This document shows, piece after piece, positions 38,844 through 50,636 of a stretch of 64,000 nt of DNA. Position numbers and translations under genes: made by a program. The notes under the pieces are model-generated. The model worked only from the letters and a program-made list of their open reading frames with translations. It searched no databases and was not told the DNA's origin. How positions within the stretch are numbered: position 1 is the stretch's first letter; the number at the start of each line of letters is the position of its first letter. Source of the stretch: Vigna angularis (lineage: Eukaryota; Streptophyta; Magnoliopsida; Fabales; Fabaceae); assembly GCF_016808095.1 (NCBI RefSeq), contig NC_068971.1, positions 23,300,501 to 23,364,500 on the forward strand, written 5' to 3'.

Positions 38844-41150
38844 CTATGTTTACTTAACCATATATATATACTGTAATTAAAATCATTGATATAATAATTA
38901 AACATAAATCAATCAAATACTAACACAATCTTATATCATATATACTTTGATGAAATAAATATTATACATTAAAACATTAAATATATAGTACACTTTAAAT
39001 AAACATTATACAAAATTCGATTCACAATATGAGTTCCAAAAAAAAAAAAATAAACACGCATTCATAATCAAACATAAACTATAATTTCTTCAAACATGGT
39101 TTCAGAATTACCTCTTGAAGACTAATCAAATTTTGTTGAAGCTTCACCAAACCCAATTCCACTACTGATCCTCCAATGCAATGGCACTCAAATTTGGTTC
39201 AATCTTTGCCAAATTCAAATATCAAATTCCAAACCATCAACCTAACATGCCAAACATGCCAACAGGTTCACATGTAAATATTAAATATATTGTAAAGTTA
39301 GGCAACTCATTAATATTTTAAACATCATATACCTTAAACCAAATCAACACAAAGCTTCCCAAATCGTAAATCCTTTTTCTAACTGGTTCATGATTTAACT
39401 TGGATGGCTTTTAATCATACATGTATAATGAACCACCAACTAAGACAATGCAAAGAAAGACACTACTGCTGGAACACACTTTGACCACTTTCACCACGCA
39501 CCACCCACCCTACTTCTTCTTTAGGCCTGCAACAGTATACAAAATGGTTAACAACCTTCCAATGGGTCTGATACTGTGTTAACTAAACACTATCACCCTT
39601 GCACAACCTTCGGTCCCTTCACAAAGGGTAGCACTCAGCTCCAATAGCAGCACTACATTCCTACAACAGCTTCAACTATATCCTCGCGGCTTCACCAAAG
39701 TCGTCCACCTTGACTGCCTTTGCACAAAGTTCAGAACTCCTTCACCTGCAACAAAAACAGAAGCAAGGGTTACACTGATGTTCCATACTGCTGCTGCTTC
39801 AAGGAGTGCTGCTTCAAGGAGTGCTGCATCAGACGCTCCCTCACGCACTGCTTCTACAGTCTCCATACTCCACAATTTAGTGGACCTCCTCATCTCGGCC
39901 ATGTCTAATGAACCTGTGCATGTCGTCCTTCTTTTTCACGCGTACAACGTCCACCGCCAACCACTTAAACAATCACATAGCCACCGACAGCAACCATGGA
40001 AGAACGATGAAGGCTGCCATCGCCAGTGCAAACCAATACGAGAAGCAAAAAGCATCCCAGTAACCGATTACATTTCTCGGTAACCGATTACAGCAATATG
40101 CTTTCCTCTGCCTGATGTGCGTAACCGATTACGCCCTCAGTAACCGGTTACAGCTTTGCCATCCCTCTACACGAAGCACACACGCGGAAGTTCTCCATCT
40201 TCACCGCCTCTTCCTCGTTTAACCTCTCCTTCCCCATCTTCAACGCACATTAATTATCAACAATGAAAGCAACCACGTTCCAACATCACCACACACCATT
40301 GTCGGTTCATCATGTCTTCTGCAGTAGATGCCTCCAACCTGCAAATATTAAACAAACATTTCCAACCGATACTTCAATGGACAACTAACCTCATGAATGT
40401 GATGAAGCTATGCTCTTCAATGATGAGATGAAGCTATGCTCTTCAATGCACTGAACACAAGGGATATATCTTGAGAACATACAACCTTAATAAGAATTAA
40501 GTTTGAAGGACACATACATGAAGCTTGCTCTTAATACACACACCAAACATGCACCAACCGTCAACATTTCATAAATGGTCTACACTCTTCTTCAATCCTG
40601 TTTGAAATTCAAAGTAAACACTGTATGGTCAGGAATCTTTCCTGTGTTGCATGTGAATGCTTTTGTGTATAGTTGTGTCAAACCAGAAGAAGCACAGAAC
40701 CGAATCTCTGCATTGCTAGGCTGCCTCTGCCACAGTCAAAAGTGAAGGCTGCCAAACTTACAAACTTGGGCTGTCCAAGGCCTATGTGCACTCGTGAATT
40801 AATAATTTAGCAAAGCCTGTCAGTCAGCCACAGTATATACTCCTTAGGTGTGGATTTTTGATGCATTACTACGTATTACCCATCAATGCAGAGGATGAAA
40901 TATACACTTAACATATCAGAACCAAATTCAATTTAGCACATGGTATAATCAGATTTTACGAGGACAAAAAGGACTTTTCCCTTTAAATCACTGCAAATCT
41001 TCGCAATTTAGCGAGTGATAAAAATAAGCTCCATCCCGCAAATCTTACCATTTCCATCCTCTCCAATCTGCACAAGCAAACACGGTTTGGTCCTCAATCA
41101 TCGCTTGCAAATCCGCATGAACAGTACAATCTGTTCATGCGAACACAGCC
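38844..41150. other. PIF/Harbinger 5' non-coding region
   Basis: About 2.3 kb upstream of the transposase. Contains two pairs of GTAACCGATTAC-like near-palindromes (40060-40151) and a doubled ATGAAGCTATGCTCTTCAATG phrase (about 40400-40450). Frames at 39672-40083 show no recognisable protein. It may hold the promoter and captured sequence. Confidence 0.5.
40060..40151. promoter_or_regulatory. Paired near-palindromes GTAACCGATTAC in the PIF/Harbinger
   Basis: Units at 40060-40071 and 40080-40091 (8-bp spacer), then 40121-40132 and 40140-40151 (7-bp spacer; the last is the perfect palindrome GTAACCGGTTAC). This resembles the Sirevirus palindrome (TAAYCGATTA core) and its spacing. Confidence 0.7.
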
Positions 41151-41502
41151 TAAATATTTATCTGTGGTGTGTTATATTAATCCCTCATAATACAGTAGGA
41201 ACTTTTTGAAAATCTTGAGAATATAGAACTAGCAAGTAATATATTTTTGGAAGAGTAAGAATACTTAGAATATTATAAAGGGAGATATAATAAATAAGGA
41301 AGTGAGAGAGAAAAGCCCAATACCTAAAAGAGTGGGAAAATCCAAAAATTGCAATGGTGAGAAAGGAGTCAACAAACCAATTTGTGGAATCGAATCCTGA
41401 TCCTTGCGACCAGTGAGAATGACATTGGGGGAGAGTTGTTCATCGCGCAACGTCCACCCGTTGCTTTCAGAAAGTTGGTTTTGCAATACAATTGTTATAA
41501 CA
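41151..41502 (-). repeat. Copia-1 3' LTR, right part
   Basis: Matches the 5' LTR at about 45755-46225 with roughly 110 bp missing, including the TATA-bearing stretch. On the minus strand it starts TGTTATAACAATTG, preceded by a purine tract GTGGGGGAT (plus 41503-41511). Confidence 0.85.
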
Positions 41503-42414
41503 ATCCCCCACATATCACAAAAGAAACAAAACGAAAGATATAAAGAATAAATTTCCTAGGTTTCATAAGATATAGTGCATCAGAGATGGTATATGAACCA
41601 GTCCTAGATCGAGAAACTTAACACGCAATGTAGTTGTTATAGCAAGTTATATGAACCAAAGACAATTGAGTGTGTTTAATGTTTATCAATCACAATACAT
41701 TACCACAATCTTTGCTGTTATCGTTGTGATTCACTTTCTAAGATCATATTTCTTTCTAAGAGTTTTGTTAAAGGGTTTGTTAGATTCCCTTATGACTTCA
41801 CATAATCAATGAAAATAGTTTCACTTTTTAGCAGTTGTTTCACCAAATTGTGTCTTAATTGTATACATCTATTCTTTCCATTGTAATTCTTGTTTTTAGC
41901 TATAGTTATTGCCTATTGACACAGTGTATTGACACCAATGGAGTTGATTTCATTCCTAGTGAAATGTTCGTTAAGAAGGTTTTCAACCACTCAGTCTCAC
42001 TACCAGCCACCTCAAAAGCGACAAACTTAGATTCGATTGTTGATCTTGCAATAAATGTTTGCCTAACGAATCTCCATGTAATCGCACCACCCCCAAGTGT
42101 GAATGCATAACCACTAGTGGATTTTGTCTCATATGAATCAGAGATCCAATTAGCATCACTATAGCTACAACTATAACCCCAAATTGTGTCTTAATTGTAT
42201 ACGTCTATTATTTCATTGCAATTCTTGTTTTTAGCTATAGCTATTGCCGATTGGCACAATGTATTGACACCAATGGGACTAAGATTATCTGGGCATATTG
42301 AGGTTGAGATATAGATTCTCCTATATTTATCATTAATTTAAAGTTAGCATCATAAGAAGTACTTATAGATTTGAAGTCATAATAACCAAACTTCTTAAGA
42401 AGTTTCTTAATGCA

Positions 42415-43181
42415 TTATTCTTGGAATAGTAATATATTATCTTCCTTCCTTATGATTTTAGCACCTAAAATTACACTGACTTCATCCATGTCTTTCATTT
42501 TTAAGTTCGATCGTAGAAACAATTTAGTTTTAGCGACAATTTCATTGCATGTACCAAAAATTAACATGTTATCTACATATAAGCATATAATGACACAATC
42601 ATCATTTTTAGATTTAGAATACACACATTTATCAACATCGCTAGGTGAAAATTCATCACATATCAATACATTATCAAGTTTTTCATGTCATTGTTTTGGT
42701 GCTTGTTTCATCACATAACAATACAGCAGACGGTGGCCGACGGTGGCAAGTGGCGACCGACGGTGGGCGGTGGTGGATTATGGCACCGAATAGATGCTAC
42801 GAGACAGAAACCAGGACGTGATCTACCCGCTCTGATACTAACTTGAGAATTAAACTATAAAATAATTTTAGAGGGCTTGATTGATCCCTATCATAATCTT
42901 CTATTTATAAGAATAAATTGATACAAGAGTACATGATAAATAGGGTAACCCTAAACACAATATAATCATGATAAATAAGGTAACCCTTGACACAATATAA
43001 TCATGATAAATAGCTTAACCCTTGACACAATATAATGATGATAAAATAGGATAAATATCCTAACACACCTTACAGGTTGAGTCATATAAATTTTCTTCAC
43101 CAAATCACCATTCAAAAAAACAGTTTTAACATCCATTTGGTGTATCACTAGCTTATGAATAACTACTAAGGTTAACAACAC
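42415..43181 (-). pseudogene. Copia-1 reverse transcriptase relic
   Basis: 43181-43070 reads HQMDVKTVFLNGDL and KKIYMTQPV (RVT_2). After the inserted LTR fragment, reading resumes near 42715 with KQAPKQ, and then SDVDKCVYSK, the YVDN motif (in place of YVDD) and MKDMDEVSVILG down to 42415. About twenty codons between the blocks are absent. The second catalytic aspartate of YVDD is Asn, so it would be inactive even without the breaks. Confidence 0.8.
42722..43065 (-). mobile_element. TRIM-like LTR and primer-site fragment inserted in Copia-1 RT
   Basis: LTR 42844-43065 (222 bp; minus strand starts TGTTAGGATATTTATCC), then a primer site TAGTATCAGAGC (minus, 42840-42829), then about 100 bp of GACGGTGG-rich leader to 42722. 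The LTR holds three near-copies of a 35-37-bp unit containing ACACAATATAATCATGATAA. The other end is missing. Confidence 0.75.
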
Positions 43182-43559
43182 TCATATAAAGGAAATCCTA
43201 GTCACAAGGGAAAAAATGTCAAAATAATCTATGTTGGATTTTTTAGTAAAATCTTTTGTTACTATTCTTGCCTTATACTTCTCTATAGATCCATTAGAGT
43301 GATAATTTTTCTTAAAGATCTACTTACAACAAATGAGTTTTTCTCCTTTAGGCAAATCTACTAAGGTCCAAATATTATTTTTCTGAATTTATTCAATGTC
43401 CAAGTATTATTTTTTTGAATTTATTCAATTTCAGTCTTATTGGCTTTATCCCAATCTTTTGCATCAAGAGCACTAATAACTTCTACAAAGCTACTTGGAT
43501 CATTATCAACTAGATATGTATAGAAATCATTAACAAACGAAGTTTTCTTCATACAGGTT

Positions 43560-44206
43560 GAGACGTCTCACTAACCTTTAAGGGAAATACATGTTCAAAA
43601 AATTCAGCATTTTTTCGTTTTCATTATAAAATTATTGTCAAGTATATCACTTTTAAGAACCATAAATCTATAGGCAATACTATGTTCAACATAGTCTAAG
43701 AACATGCAATAAGAGGTTTTAGGGTCAGACTCTTGGATATTTAAGGTTAGGTTGATAACCTCTCCACAACTCATAGGGAGTTTTACTAGTTTTCTTATAA
43801 GGTATTCTATTTTGTAAAAAGCATGCAATAAGTAGGGCTTCTCCCCAAAGAGTTCTATTCTTTCTCTCGGCTACTCTATTAGACTCGGGTGAATATGGTG
43901 GGGTTACTTCATGGATAATACATTCTCTAACATAAAAGTCTTTAAAGGTACATATTCATCACCTCTATCTGATCTAATCCTCTTACTTTTCTTATTTAGT
44001 TGATTTTATACTTTTGCTTTATAGGATAGAAACATATAAAATGTTTCATCTTTATGTTTGATTAAATATGCTTTAATGTATCTAAAATAATCATCTATAA
44101 AAGTTACAAAATAATTTTTACTGCCTCTGGACATGGTTTGTTTTAAATCAGCTAGATTAATATGAATTAGTCCTAACAATCTAATTTGACAGGATAACAT
44201 GTTTTC
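43560..44206 (-). pseudogene. Copia-1 integrase relic
   Basis: Reads GLIHINLADLKQTMSRGSKN and FVTFIDDYFRYIKAYLIKHK at 44200-44010 (D,D part of the Copia integrase core). Further pieces extend down to about 43604 (FLDYVEHSIAYRFM, the region after the core). Frames are broken several times. Confidence 0.7.
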
Positions 44207-44882
44207 TTGGTTATTTTAGACTCTACATATATATCACATTTACTACTCTTTTTATCATGCATATTAATTAAACTTAGTTGTTGTAATTTCATAACATAGG
44301 AAGAATTCACATGACCTAATCTAGCATGTCACATTTCATATGAATCAACAATATAAACAGAAGAAGAATATTTATTAATATTCTCATAAATGTTGAGTAC
44401 AAAGAGACCTTGATCACAATATTCCTTCCCCACAAAAATATTATTTTTTATCATTACAATCTTGTTAGACTCGAATGACAGTTTAACCCTCACTTTTCCT
44501 AGTAATGCTACAAAAATTAGATTAACTTTGATTGATGGCACATGTAGCACATCACCTAAGGCTAGAGTCTTCCCATATGTGAGCTTTAGAAGAACTTTCT
44601 TTTTTCCTAGAACATGAGTGGTCTTGGAATCATCGAGGTAGACATGTTTTGTCCATCCCTTACACTAATGTAAGAGGTAAATGCATTTTTGTTTACACAA
44701 ATATTCTTGGTAGCACCAAAGTCTACTGTCCATTTGCTCACATTATTAATCAAATTTACTCCAGAAACAACTACAATAATAATGTAATCTCCTTTGGCTG
44801 TATTTGCCCTAGAAGGATTTTCGTTTCTTGCTCTATGCTTATAGTGTGGTTCATGATGGCCCGACTTTTCCATACAAAGCAA
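44207..44882 (-). pseudogene. Copia-1 protease and GAG-pre-integrase relic
   Basis: WTVDFGATKNICVN (44740 region) is the aspartic protease site with Ser replaced by Phe (D-F-G instead of D-S-G). Then MLHVPSIKVNLIFVALLGK and a WHARLGH-like continuation near 44340. Frames are interrupted. Confidence 0.75.
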
Positions 44883-45559
44883 TTTCCATTCTTCTTAGAG
44901 GTGCAGTTAGATCCGTTGGGACAAGATTTTTGAAAATTATTTTTCCTATTATGATCAATTTTGTGTTCGTACCTTTTTGGAGTAGGTATGTCTTCTATCA
45001 TGTTTGCTTTTGCAGACAAGGCTTTGACCCTTGCACTAACACACTCTTTCTTGTAGGTATCTTCAATAATTATGTGTGTGATAAGTTTCGAAAGTGACAT
45101 ATGCTTGTGTTTATGTTTCAGTTGTTGTTTGTAATCAGTCCAGGTAGGTGACAATTTCTTGATCGTAAGTTCTAAAACAAATTCATCTGGTAGAAGAACG
45201 TTCCCCGCTTTGATATCTTCGAGCAGATTGTGGTATTCATTGATTTTAGAATTTATGTCCTTATCTTCAAGAATTTCCTACCGATAGTAATTTCCAATAA
45301 TGAACCTTTGTCTGACGACATCTTCAACAATATATTTGAGAATTAATGAATCCTAAATGTCTTTCGTCTCCATATAGGAACAATACACATTGAACAAATC
45401 ATTAGAGAGTGCACTAAGTAAAGTATGTTGGCATACCTTGTTTGCATGAATGCAATCTTTAACTTGTTTTGAATTTGGAGGGAGACTAAAGTCGGGTTTT
45501 GGAGATGAAAGAGTAAAGGAGATTTCGTACATGTCTAAAGGGGTTGACACAGCCAGCAT
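44771..45559 (-). pseudogene. Copia-1 gag relic
   Basis: Starts MLAVSTPLDMYEISFTLSSP at 45559 and continues (HANKVCQHTLLSALSNDLFN), with a TAG near 45282-45280, then LVLELTIKKLSPTWTDYKQQ and a zinc-knuckle-like end overlapping the protease block. The same HANKVCQHTLL text is found in the relics at 47100 and 47533. Confidence 0.8.
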
Positions 45560-45665
45560 CGAAAATTCTAACTAGAGAAGACTTCAATTTTTGAGACATC
45601 TAGGAAAGGTTTTGCGAAGACCGTTTGAGTTTCGGAAACAATGTTCTGATTCTCCAGGATTGAGT

Positions 45666-46225
45666 TGTTGATGTTAGTCATAAGTCCTTAAGATTATTGT
45701 AATATGTTGACAATATTCACAAACAAAACTTCCTGAAGCTTGTAGATCATTATCCTTAAGAACATATTTGTGATGTGTTGCGTAAGTCTCCTAGGATACA
45801 ACATGAACTTCTTGAAAATCTCGCGAAGATACAGAACTAGCAAGTAATCTCTTTTTGGAAGAGTAAGAATATCCAAAATATTATAAAGGGAAATATAATA
45901 AATAAGGAAGTGAGAAAGAAGAAACAAGAAAGTGAAAGAATGCTAAGTGAGAGAGAGCTTGTCAAGAATTTTTCCTTGTGTCAAATGGTGAAGGCCCACA
46001 CTCTATTTATAGAGTTTGTTGAGTACAAGAGAAAAGCTTAAGACCCAAAAGTGCGGGAGGATCCAAAAACTGGGACTGGTGAGAAGGGAGTCAACAAACC
46101 AAGTTGTTGGAATCCCATCCTAATCCTTGCGACTTGTGAGAATGACCATGGGAGAGAGTCATTCATCGTGCAACGTCCACCGGTTGCTTTTGGAAAGTTG
46201 GTTTTGGAATACAATTGTTAGAACA
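45666..46225 (-). repeat. Copia-1 5' LTR (560 bp)
   Basis: On the plus strand it runs TGTTGATGTTAG...GTTAGAACA. On the minus strand it has a TATA-like CTATAAATAGAG near 46015-46000. It is the intact guide for the other LTR copies in this region. Confidence 0.85.
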
Positions 46226-46231
46226 TATTTA

Positions 46232-47001
46232 TGTTGGAATACATAATATCACAAAAGATAGCTATGCTTTCTTCCTTAAATAAGGAACCCTATATAAGTA
46301 ATTCCTTTTAGCTTCAACTTTGAGATGGTTGTCGCAAATATCGGTCTTCAATTTGGTGAGCTTCAACCGCAAGGATCGGAAGCCATATTTATCTAATTTT
46401 TCTTTCGCAAGTCGTTTGGAGGCTTTAGTCGCATGATCCGTGTCTAGTTTCCATAGCTCACAACGTTCACCTCCCCCAGTCATGAGATTGACCCGTGAAC
46501 CATGATGGGTATCTTGAATCTGTTGTGATTTTTCTCAATGGACCGTTGTTTTTTTAATCCATTTCCAACATCTATAAATAGAGGTTTATGTTCACCTCTG
46601 AAAACATATTTTCACACTATCTTTTCTTCTCTCTCATTCTCTTATCTATCTTATATTTTCTTTTATAATATTATGAGTATTCTTTACTCTTTTAAAAAGA
46701 GTTTTACTTGTTAGTTATGATATTCTCAAAAAATTTGAGAACTTCTTATTGTATCTTGGGGACTTGCACAACATAATGCGTATAAATCCTTATGAAGAGT
46801 GGATCTACACACCTCAATAAATTATTGTTCGTGATTATTGTCAGCATTTTACAACAATCCTAAGGACTTGTGACTGGACTTGCACAACATAATGCGTATA
46901 AATCCTTATGAAGAGTGGATCTACACACCTCAATAAATTATTGTTCGTGATTATTGTCAGCATTTTACAACAATCCTAAGGACTTGTGACTGACATCAAC
47001 A
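46232..47001 (+). repeat. Copia-2 5' LTR, opposite orientation, with a 116-bp tandem duplication
   Basis: Starts near TGTTGGAATACATAATATC and ends GACATCAACA. Its reverse complement aligns with the first half of the Copia-1 LTR. TATA box CTATAAATAGAGG near 46571. The segment 46760-46875 is repeated exactly at 46876-46991. Confidence 0.75.
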
Positions 47002-47340
47002 ATCCAATCCCTGATAATTAAAACATTATTTCATAAACTTAGACGATATTTGTGAAAGCATTCCTACATGTGTCGAAAATTAAGGTATTCACTAGATATA
47101 ACCTCCAACATTAGCAAGAACGTGTGTCTACCCTTTTAGACATGTATGAAGTTGTTATTTCTTTTTCATCTCCAAACCTCTACTTTAGTTTCCCTTCAAA
47201 TTCAAAAAAATAAATTGAAGATTGGACTCATGCGAACAAGGTATGCCAACATACTTTACTTACTAATGATTTATTTGATGTGATTGGAGATCCTATGAAT
47301 AAGATTCATATGGGTAAAAATAAACTACTTGATAATTCTG
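47002..47340 (+). pseudogene. Copia-2 gag start, truncated
   Basis: Downstream of the Copia-2 LTR, reading LLDMYEVVISFSSPN and HANKVCQHTLL with NDLFDV (about 47130-47280) and one TAA. It is clearly the same protein start as Copia-1 gag, on the plus strand. Nothing of pol follows. Confidence 0.75.
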
Positions 47341-47532
47341 ATAGCACTAAATTGATTTAACATCAATTATGTTCATTCGTATGGTGTGTGTAAAAGTACT
47401 AAAAACTGTATTATTGAGATGTTACACTTTTGTAATTAAAAGAGGGTAGTTAAATAAGTTGTGAGATTGATCAAATTTTTTATTTTTAATAAGTTTCAAC
47501 CAATAAAAAAGTGTGTCTAAAATTGAGTGTTA

Positions 47533-47690
47533 CAACGAATCCTAAATGTCTTTAGCTTTTTTATAAGAACAATACAAATTGAACAAATTATTAGAATGTG
47601 TTTTAAGTAAAGTACATTGACATACATAAATCTTTAAAATTGTTGTAAAATACTAATAATAATTTATGCATATATTTTCTATGCCACGGC
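47533..47690 (-). pseudogene. Copia-3: gag scrap joined to an LTR scrap
   Basis: AATCCTAAATGTCTTTAGC...AAGTAAAGTACATTGACATAC matches Copia-1 gag at about 45350-45440. It is followed directly by AAATCTTTAAAATTGTTGTAA, which matches the LTR edge at about 45685. The middle has been deleted. Confidence 0.65.
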
Positions 47691-49779
47691 GATTTAGTGG
47701 GGAATTAATGCCAAAAGACCTTTGAGAAGGAAAGCCAGGCAAAAATTAAGCGTTACATAATGAAGGACTTAATGACAAATGAAGGCATGTGTTAGGGATA
47801 TGCATTTTTCTACTCTCTCGGATTTTTTGTATACTAAATCCATTGTTTTGAAATAGCTACCTTCGTAAGCTGACATTTAAAATAGTGTACCTTCATAAGC
47901 TCAAACCCAAAGCCCATGAATGAGTCCGGCAGGATGCGAATAGCTCGAGGTTTTGATCGTCCAGGCAGGGAAGTAACGGAAATGTTTGAAGAGTACAAAC
48001 GACTATTTTTTTTTTTTTTAATTTTCTCCTTTCAATGTTTGCTTCATTGTCTAATTTTTTAAACTCAACCAGTTTTAACAGAGTCACGTTTAGACCAATT
48101 CTAACTCATTTTTCCATAATTTTTAACAAATAAATTCTTATTCCAGTATAAAATCATTTAAATGAAAAATCACATAAATTGCACCAGATCATATTATTTT
48201 CACCACCGGAAGTTTTTCTTAAACATATCTTCACAAAGATTTTGGTTCTATAACTTGATTAGGTATATTTATTTTCATTTCTTATATCAAAGATAAATTA
48301 AATATGAAAATTTTACTTCTATTTAAGATAAATATAAAAATCAAAATAAATTCATCTAATAAAAATTAATATAATAATATAAATAAAACATTTCAAAATT
48401 AAATAGCCGCCGAATCCTTTCACTGTTAAGAAGAAAAAGGTAATACCAAATTAGACCTAAGAATTTTAGGTGGAAGAAAACGAAACACTGAATTCATGTA
48501 ACTATCTAAAAAGCAATCTTGTGTATGTTAATGAAACTTATTTTCAAGTTTAAAAATATATTTATATTTATATTTGAGGAATTTTCTCTTTTGTGTACAT
48601 AATTCATATTCTAATTTTATCTTTTATAATATAAATAACTATTTACTTTTAAAACAATAATAGTTATTTTTAGAACTGCCTTAGCAGTTTTTTTCTTAGT
48701 CAGGCATACCACGAAGGGAGTGAACAACATCATTGAAACTTAAAAGAGTCCCACACTAGAAAGCCTCTCTTCTTTTACGTTAATGTAGCCAAGGTATTCA
48801 TTTTTTCAGTTATGGTTTTTGTGAACATTTTGGATTCGAATTTTATTTGATTTTTTGTTTCATTTTTCTTTTCTGAGGTACAGGTCGAATTCTCAGCTCT
48901 GGGAATGGGTATAATGTCTTGAACTTTTTTCTTTTTGCACCTTTTATCATGTAGAGTTTGCTTTTCATGAGCATTGTTACCTAAGTAGTAAATTGTTTTA
49001 GGGAATGGAATCGCCATTGATATTTTCTGTACGACCCTCCTTGACAAGGCACTTAATGACATAATGTGAATCATCATTTATGAGCCCTGGTTTCAGAAAT
49101 TGGCCTCCAAAGTTGCTTGAAGAGGAATTTCCTGCAAGATCTATTGAAGTATAGTATTAGGTTCTTTAATTAGCGAGTCTTTACTCATTTTTCACGGTCC
49201 ATATTGTTCTTTAATGGGACAACACGGATCTTAAAACATAAATCTACCTTCCACATGACCCTTTCCTTGAAGCTCGGCTTGGCCGTGAACGATTGTCAGT
49301 AACATCTTGAGAAGTGATGGTAATGTTGAAATCTCATAAGGCACCGATTTGATTCACACGGGGCAATAAAATTCTAGGCCGAGGACATTCGACCATCATT
49401 ACTCTGAAGGCAAACCCAAAAGAAGTAAGAACTTGCAATGCCACAAATCTAAAAGTAGCCCCGCCGATCAACTTGGTGTGACAAATTCTCTTTAGAGGTA
49501 AGCTTAGAATGTCATGACGTTAAAAACATAGTATAGTTGAACAATTATATCTACTTGTTTCCTTTTGATATATTTTTTATTCATATTTATTTTTTGTAAT
49601 GTAAAAATCACAAACGTGACACTCAAAAGATCTAAGTTACTAAATTGTAATGTAAGATCACAAATGTGGTTTTCAAAACGAAGATCCAATTTACTAGTAA
49701 CATGAATAAATCTCCCAAGAAACGTTCATTTAAAAGACATATAAGGAAACACATACGCACAACAAAGGAGATATCGAGT
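47691..49779. other. Intergenic, no gene recognised
   Basis: Mostly AT-rich. A less AT-rich stretch at about 49090-49500 has a partly open minus-strand reading (KLIGGATFRFVALQVLTSFG, then stops) that I cannot assign; it may be transposon leader sequence. The frame at 48775-49077 (-) is lysine-rich and unassigned. Confidence 0.4.
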
Positions 49780-50636
49780 CATAGCCGACAACTCAAAGCA
49801 TTAAACCAACCATAAAAGAAGCTCGACCCTTCGTGTGTTTGAGTCCAAAAATCAACTCAGCATGTATCCGAGTATAAGAGGAGGACAAAGTACAATCACC
49901 ATCTTGAGGTGCGAGTCCAAATGAAGTTCAGTCACGAAGCTCGACTACCAGAGAATAAAGCCTGATTGCAAATCTCGGCTACTAGAGAATTAATCTCGAC
50001 CATGGAGATTGATCAGCAGGGGATATAACTCCTTCAACAAGGTACACTATCAGAATACGATTTGAATCGAAGGAAAATGATTTCTTTGATGTAGGTGGTG
50101 GCAAATTCCTAGGCCTTTTGATAGCCTAGAAAAACATAAGAGGGAGAAAAGTTTGAGAAGCAATTTTCGAACTCTACCTAGTAGAGTCTTTCGCACATCC
50201 ACTCCAAGAAACAACTTGATCAAGAGAGTAGACTATAGGAGGAGTCCCGAGGTCCAAGAAAGATCACATTCCACCTCACCGATGTGAGAGGGTGGATGAT
50301 TCCCATGACCCTATAAAAGCAACGCCTAAAGCAAAAGAGCTAAGAGAAACTAAACATTACAACATTCGAGTACATGATCAAGCTTGAGCATAAAGATAAT
50401 TTGATGTTTCAAACACAAGAATTGTAAAGGCCTCATGTTCCATTGTCGAGTATAGGATTAATTAGGCATCCGATTGCAAGATGTGAACATAATAAAAATG
50501 AAGTCTTGCATGACGACACCTCAACATCAAAAAACAAAGAAGACGTACTAATGTCGATTTCAAAAAAGCCCAACGTCTTAGTACTTGAACAAAAGAAGAA
50601 ATCCAACAACCAGAATTATATAAGTTCTCGACTGGA
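49780..50636 (+). mobile_element. LTR-like retrotransposon relic, non-coding (Gypsy?)
   Basis: Repeated GCTCGAC/CTCGGC phrases, then GTGGATGATTCCCATGAC and a TATA box CTATAAAAGC at 50311-50320, then a leader-like purine-rich region. This looks like an LTR promoter, with the 56-bp minisatellite just downstream. No ends, gag or pol were found, so the class is a guess. Confidence 0.4.

Larger units (their letters stand above)
34236..41150 (-). mobile_element. PIF/Harbinger DNA transposon, 6.9 kb, apparently complete core genes
   Basis: Ends are GGGCGTGTTCTTTTG (left) and, on the other strand, GGCTGTGTTCGCATG (right), an imperfect terminal inverted repeat flanked by TAA on both sides (34233-34235 and 41151-41153), the 3-bp duplication typical of PIF/Harbinger. 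Joining the flanks restores the LTR of Copia-1, proving insertion there. Inside on the minus strand are a spliced transposase, a spliced Myb/SANT-like protein and a decayed third gene. The left subterminal region repeats GGGAGATGATTTAA. Confidence 0.9.
41503..45665 (-). mobile_element. Copia-1 internal region (decayed Ty1/Copia)
   Basis: Between two direct LTRs, with gag, protease, integrase and RT relics in order on the minus strand. A primer-site-like TGGAGAATCAGAAC (minus, about 45659-45646) is a degenerate tRNA-Met site. The RT has lost a segment replaced by a TRIM-like insertion (42722-43065). Many stops. Confidence 0.85.

Noticed and set aside
39672..40083. Open frames on both strands inside the Harbinger leader
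   Set aside because: Alanine- or cysteine-rich repeats caused by short tandem phrases; no domain, no splice context.
44828..45097. Plus-strand frames across Copia-1 gag
   Set aside because: Shadows of the minus-strand gag and protease relic.
46226..46231. Target duplication of Copia-1
   Set aside because: TATTT follows the right LTR, but the left LTR edge near 34150-34166 is unclear and the candidate TTATT is not the same sequence.
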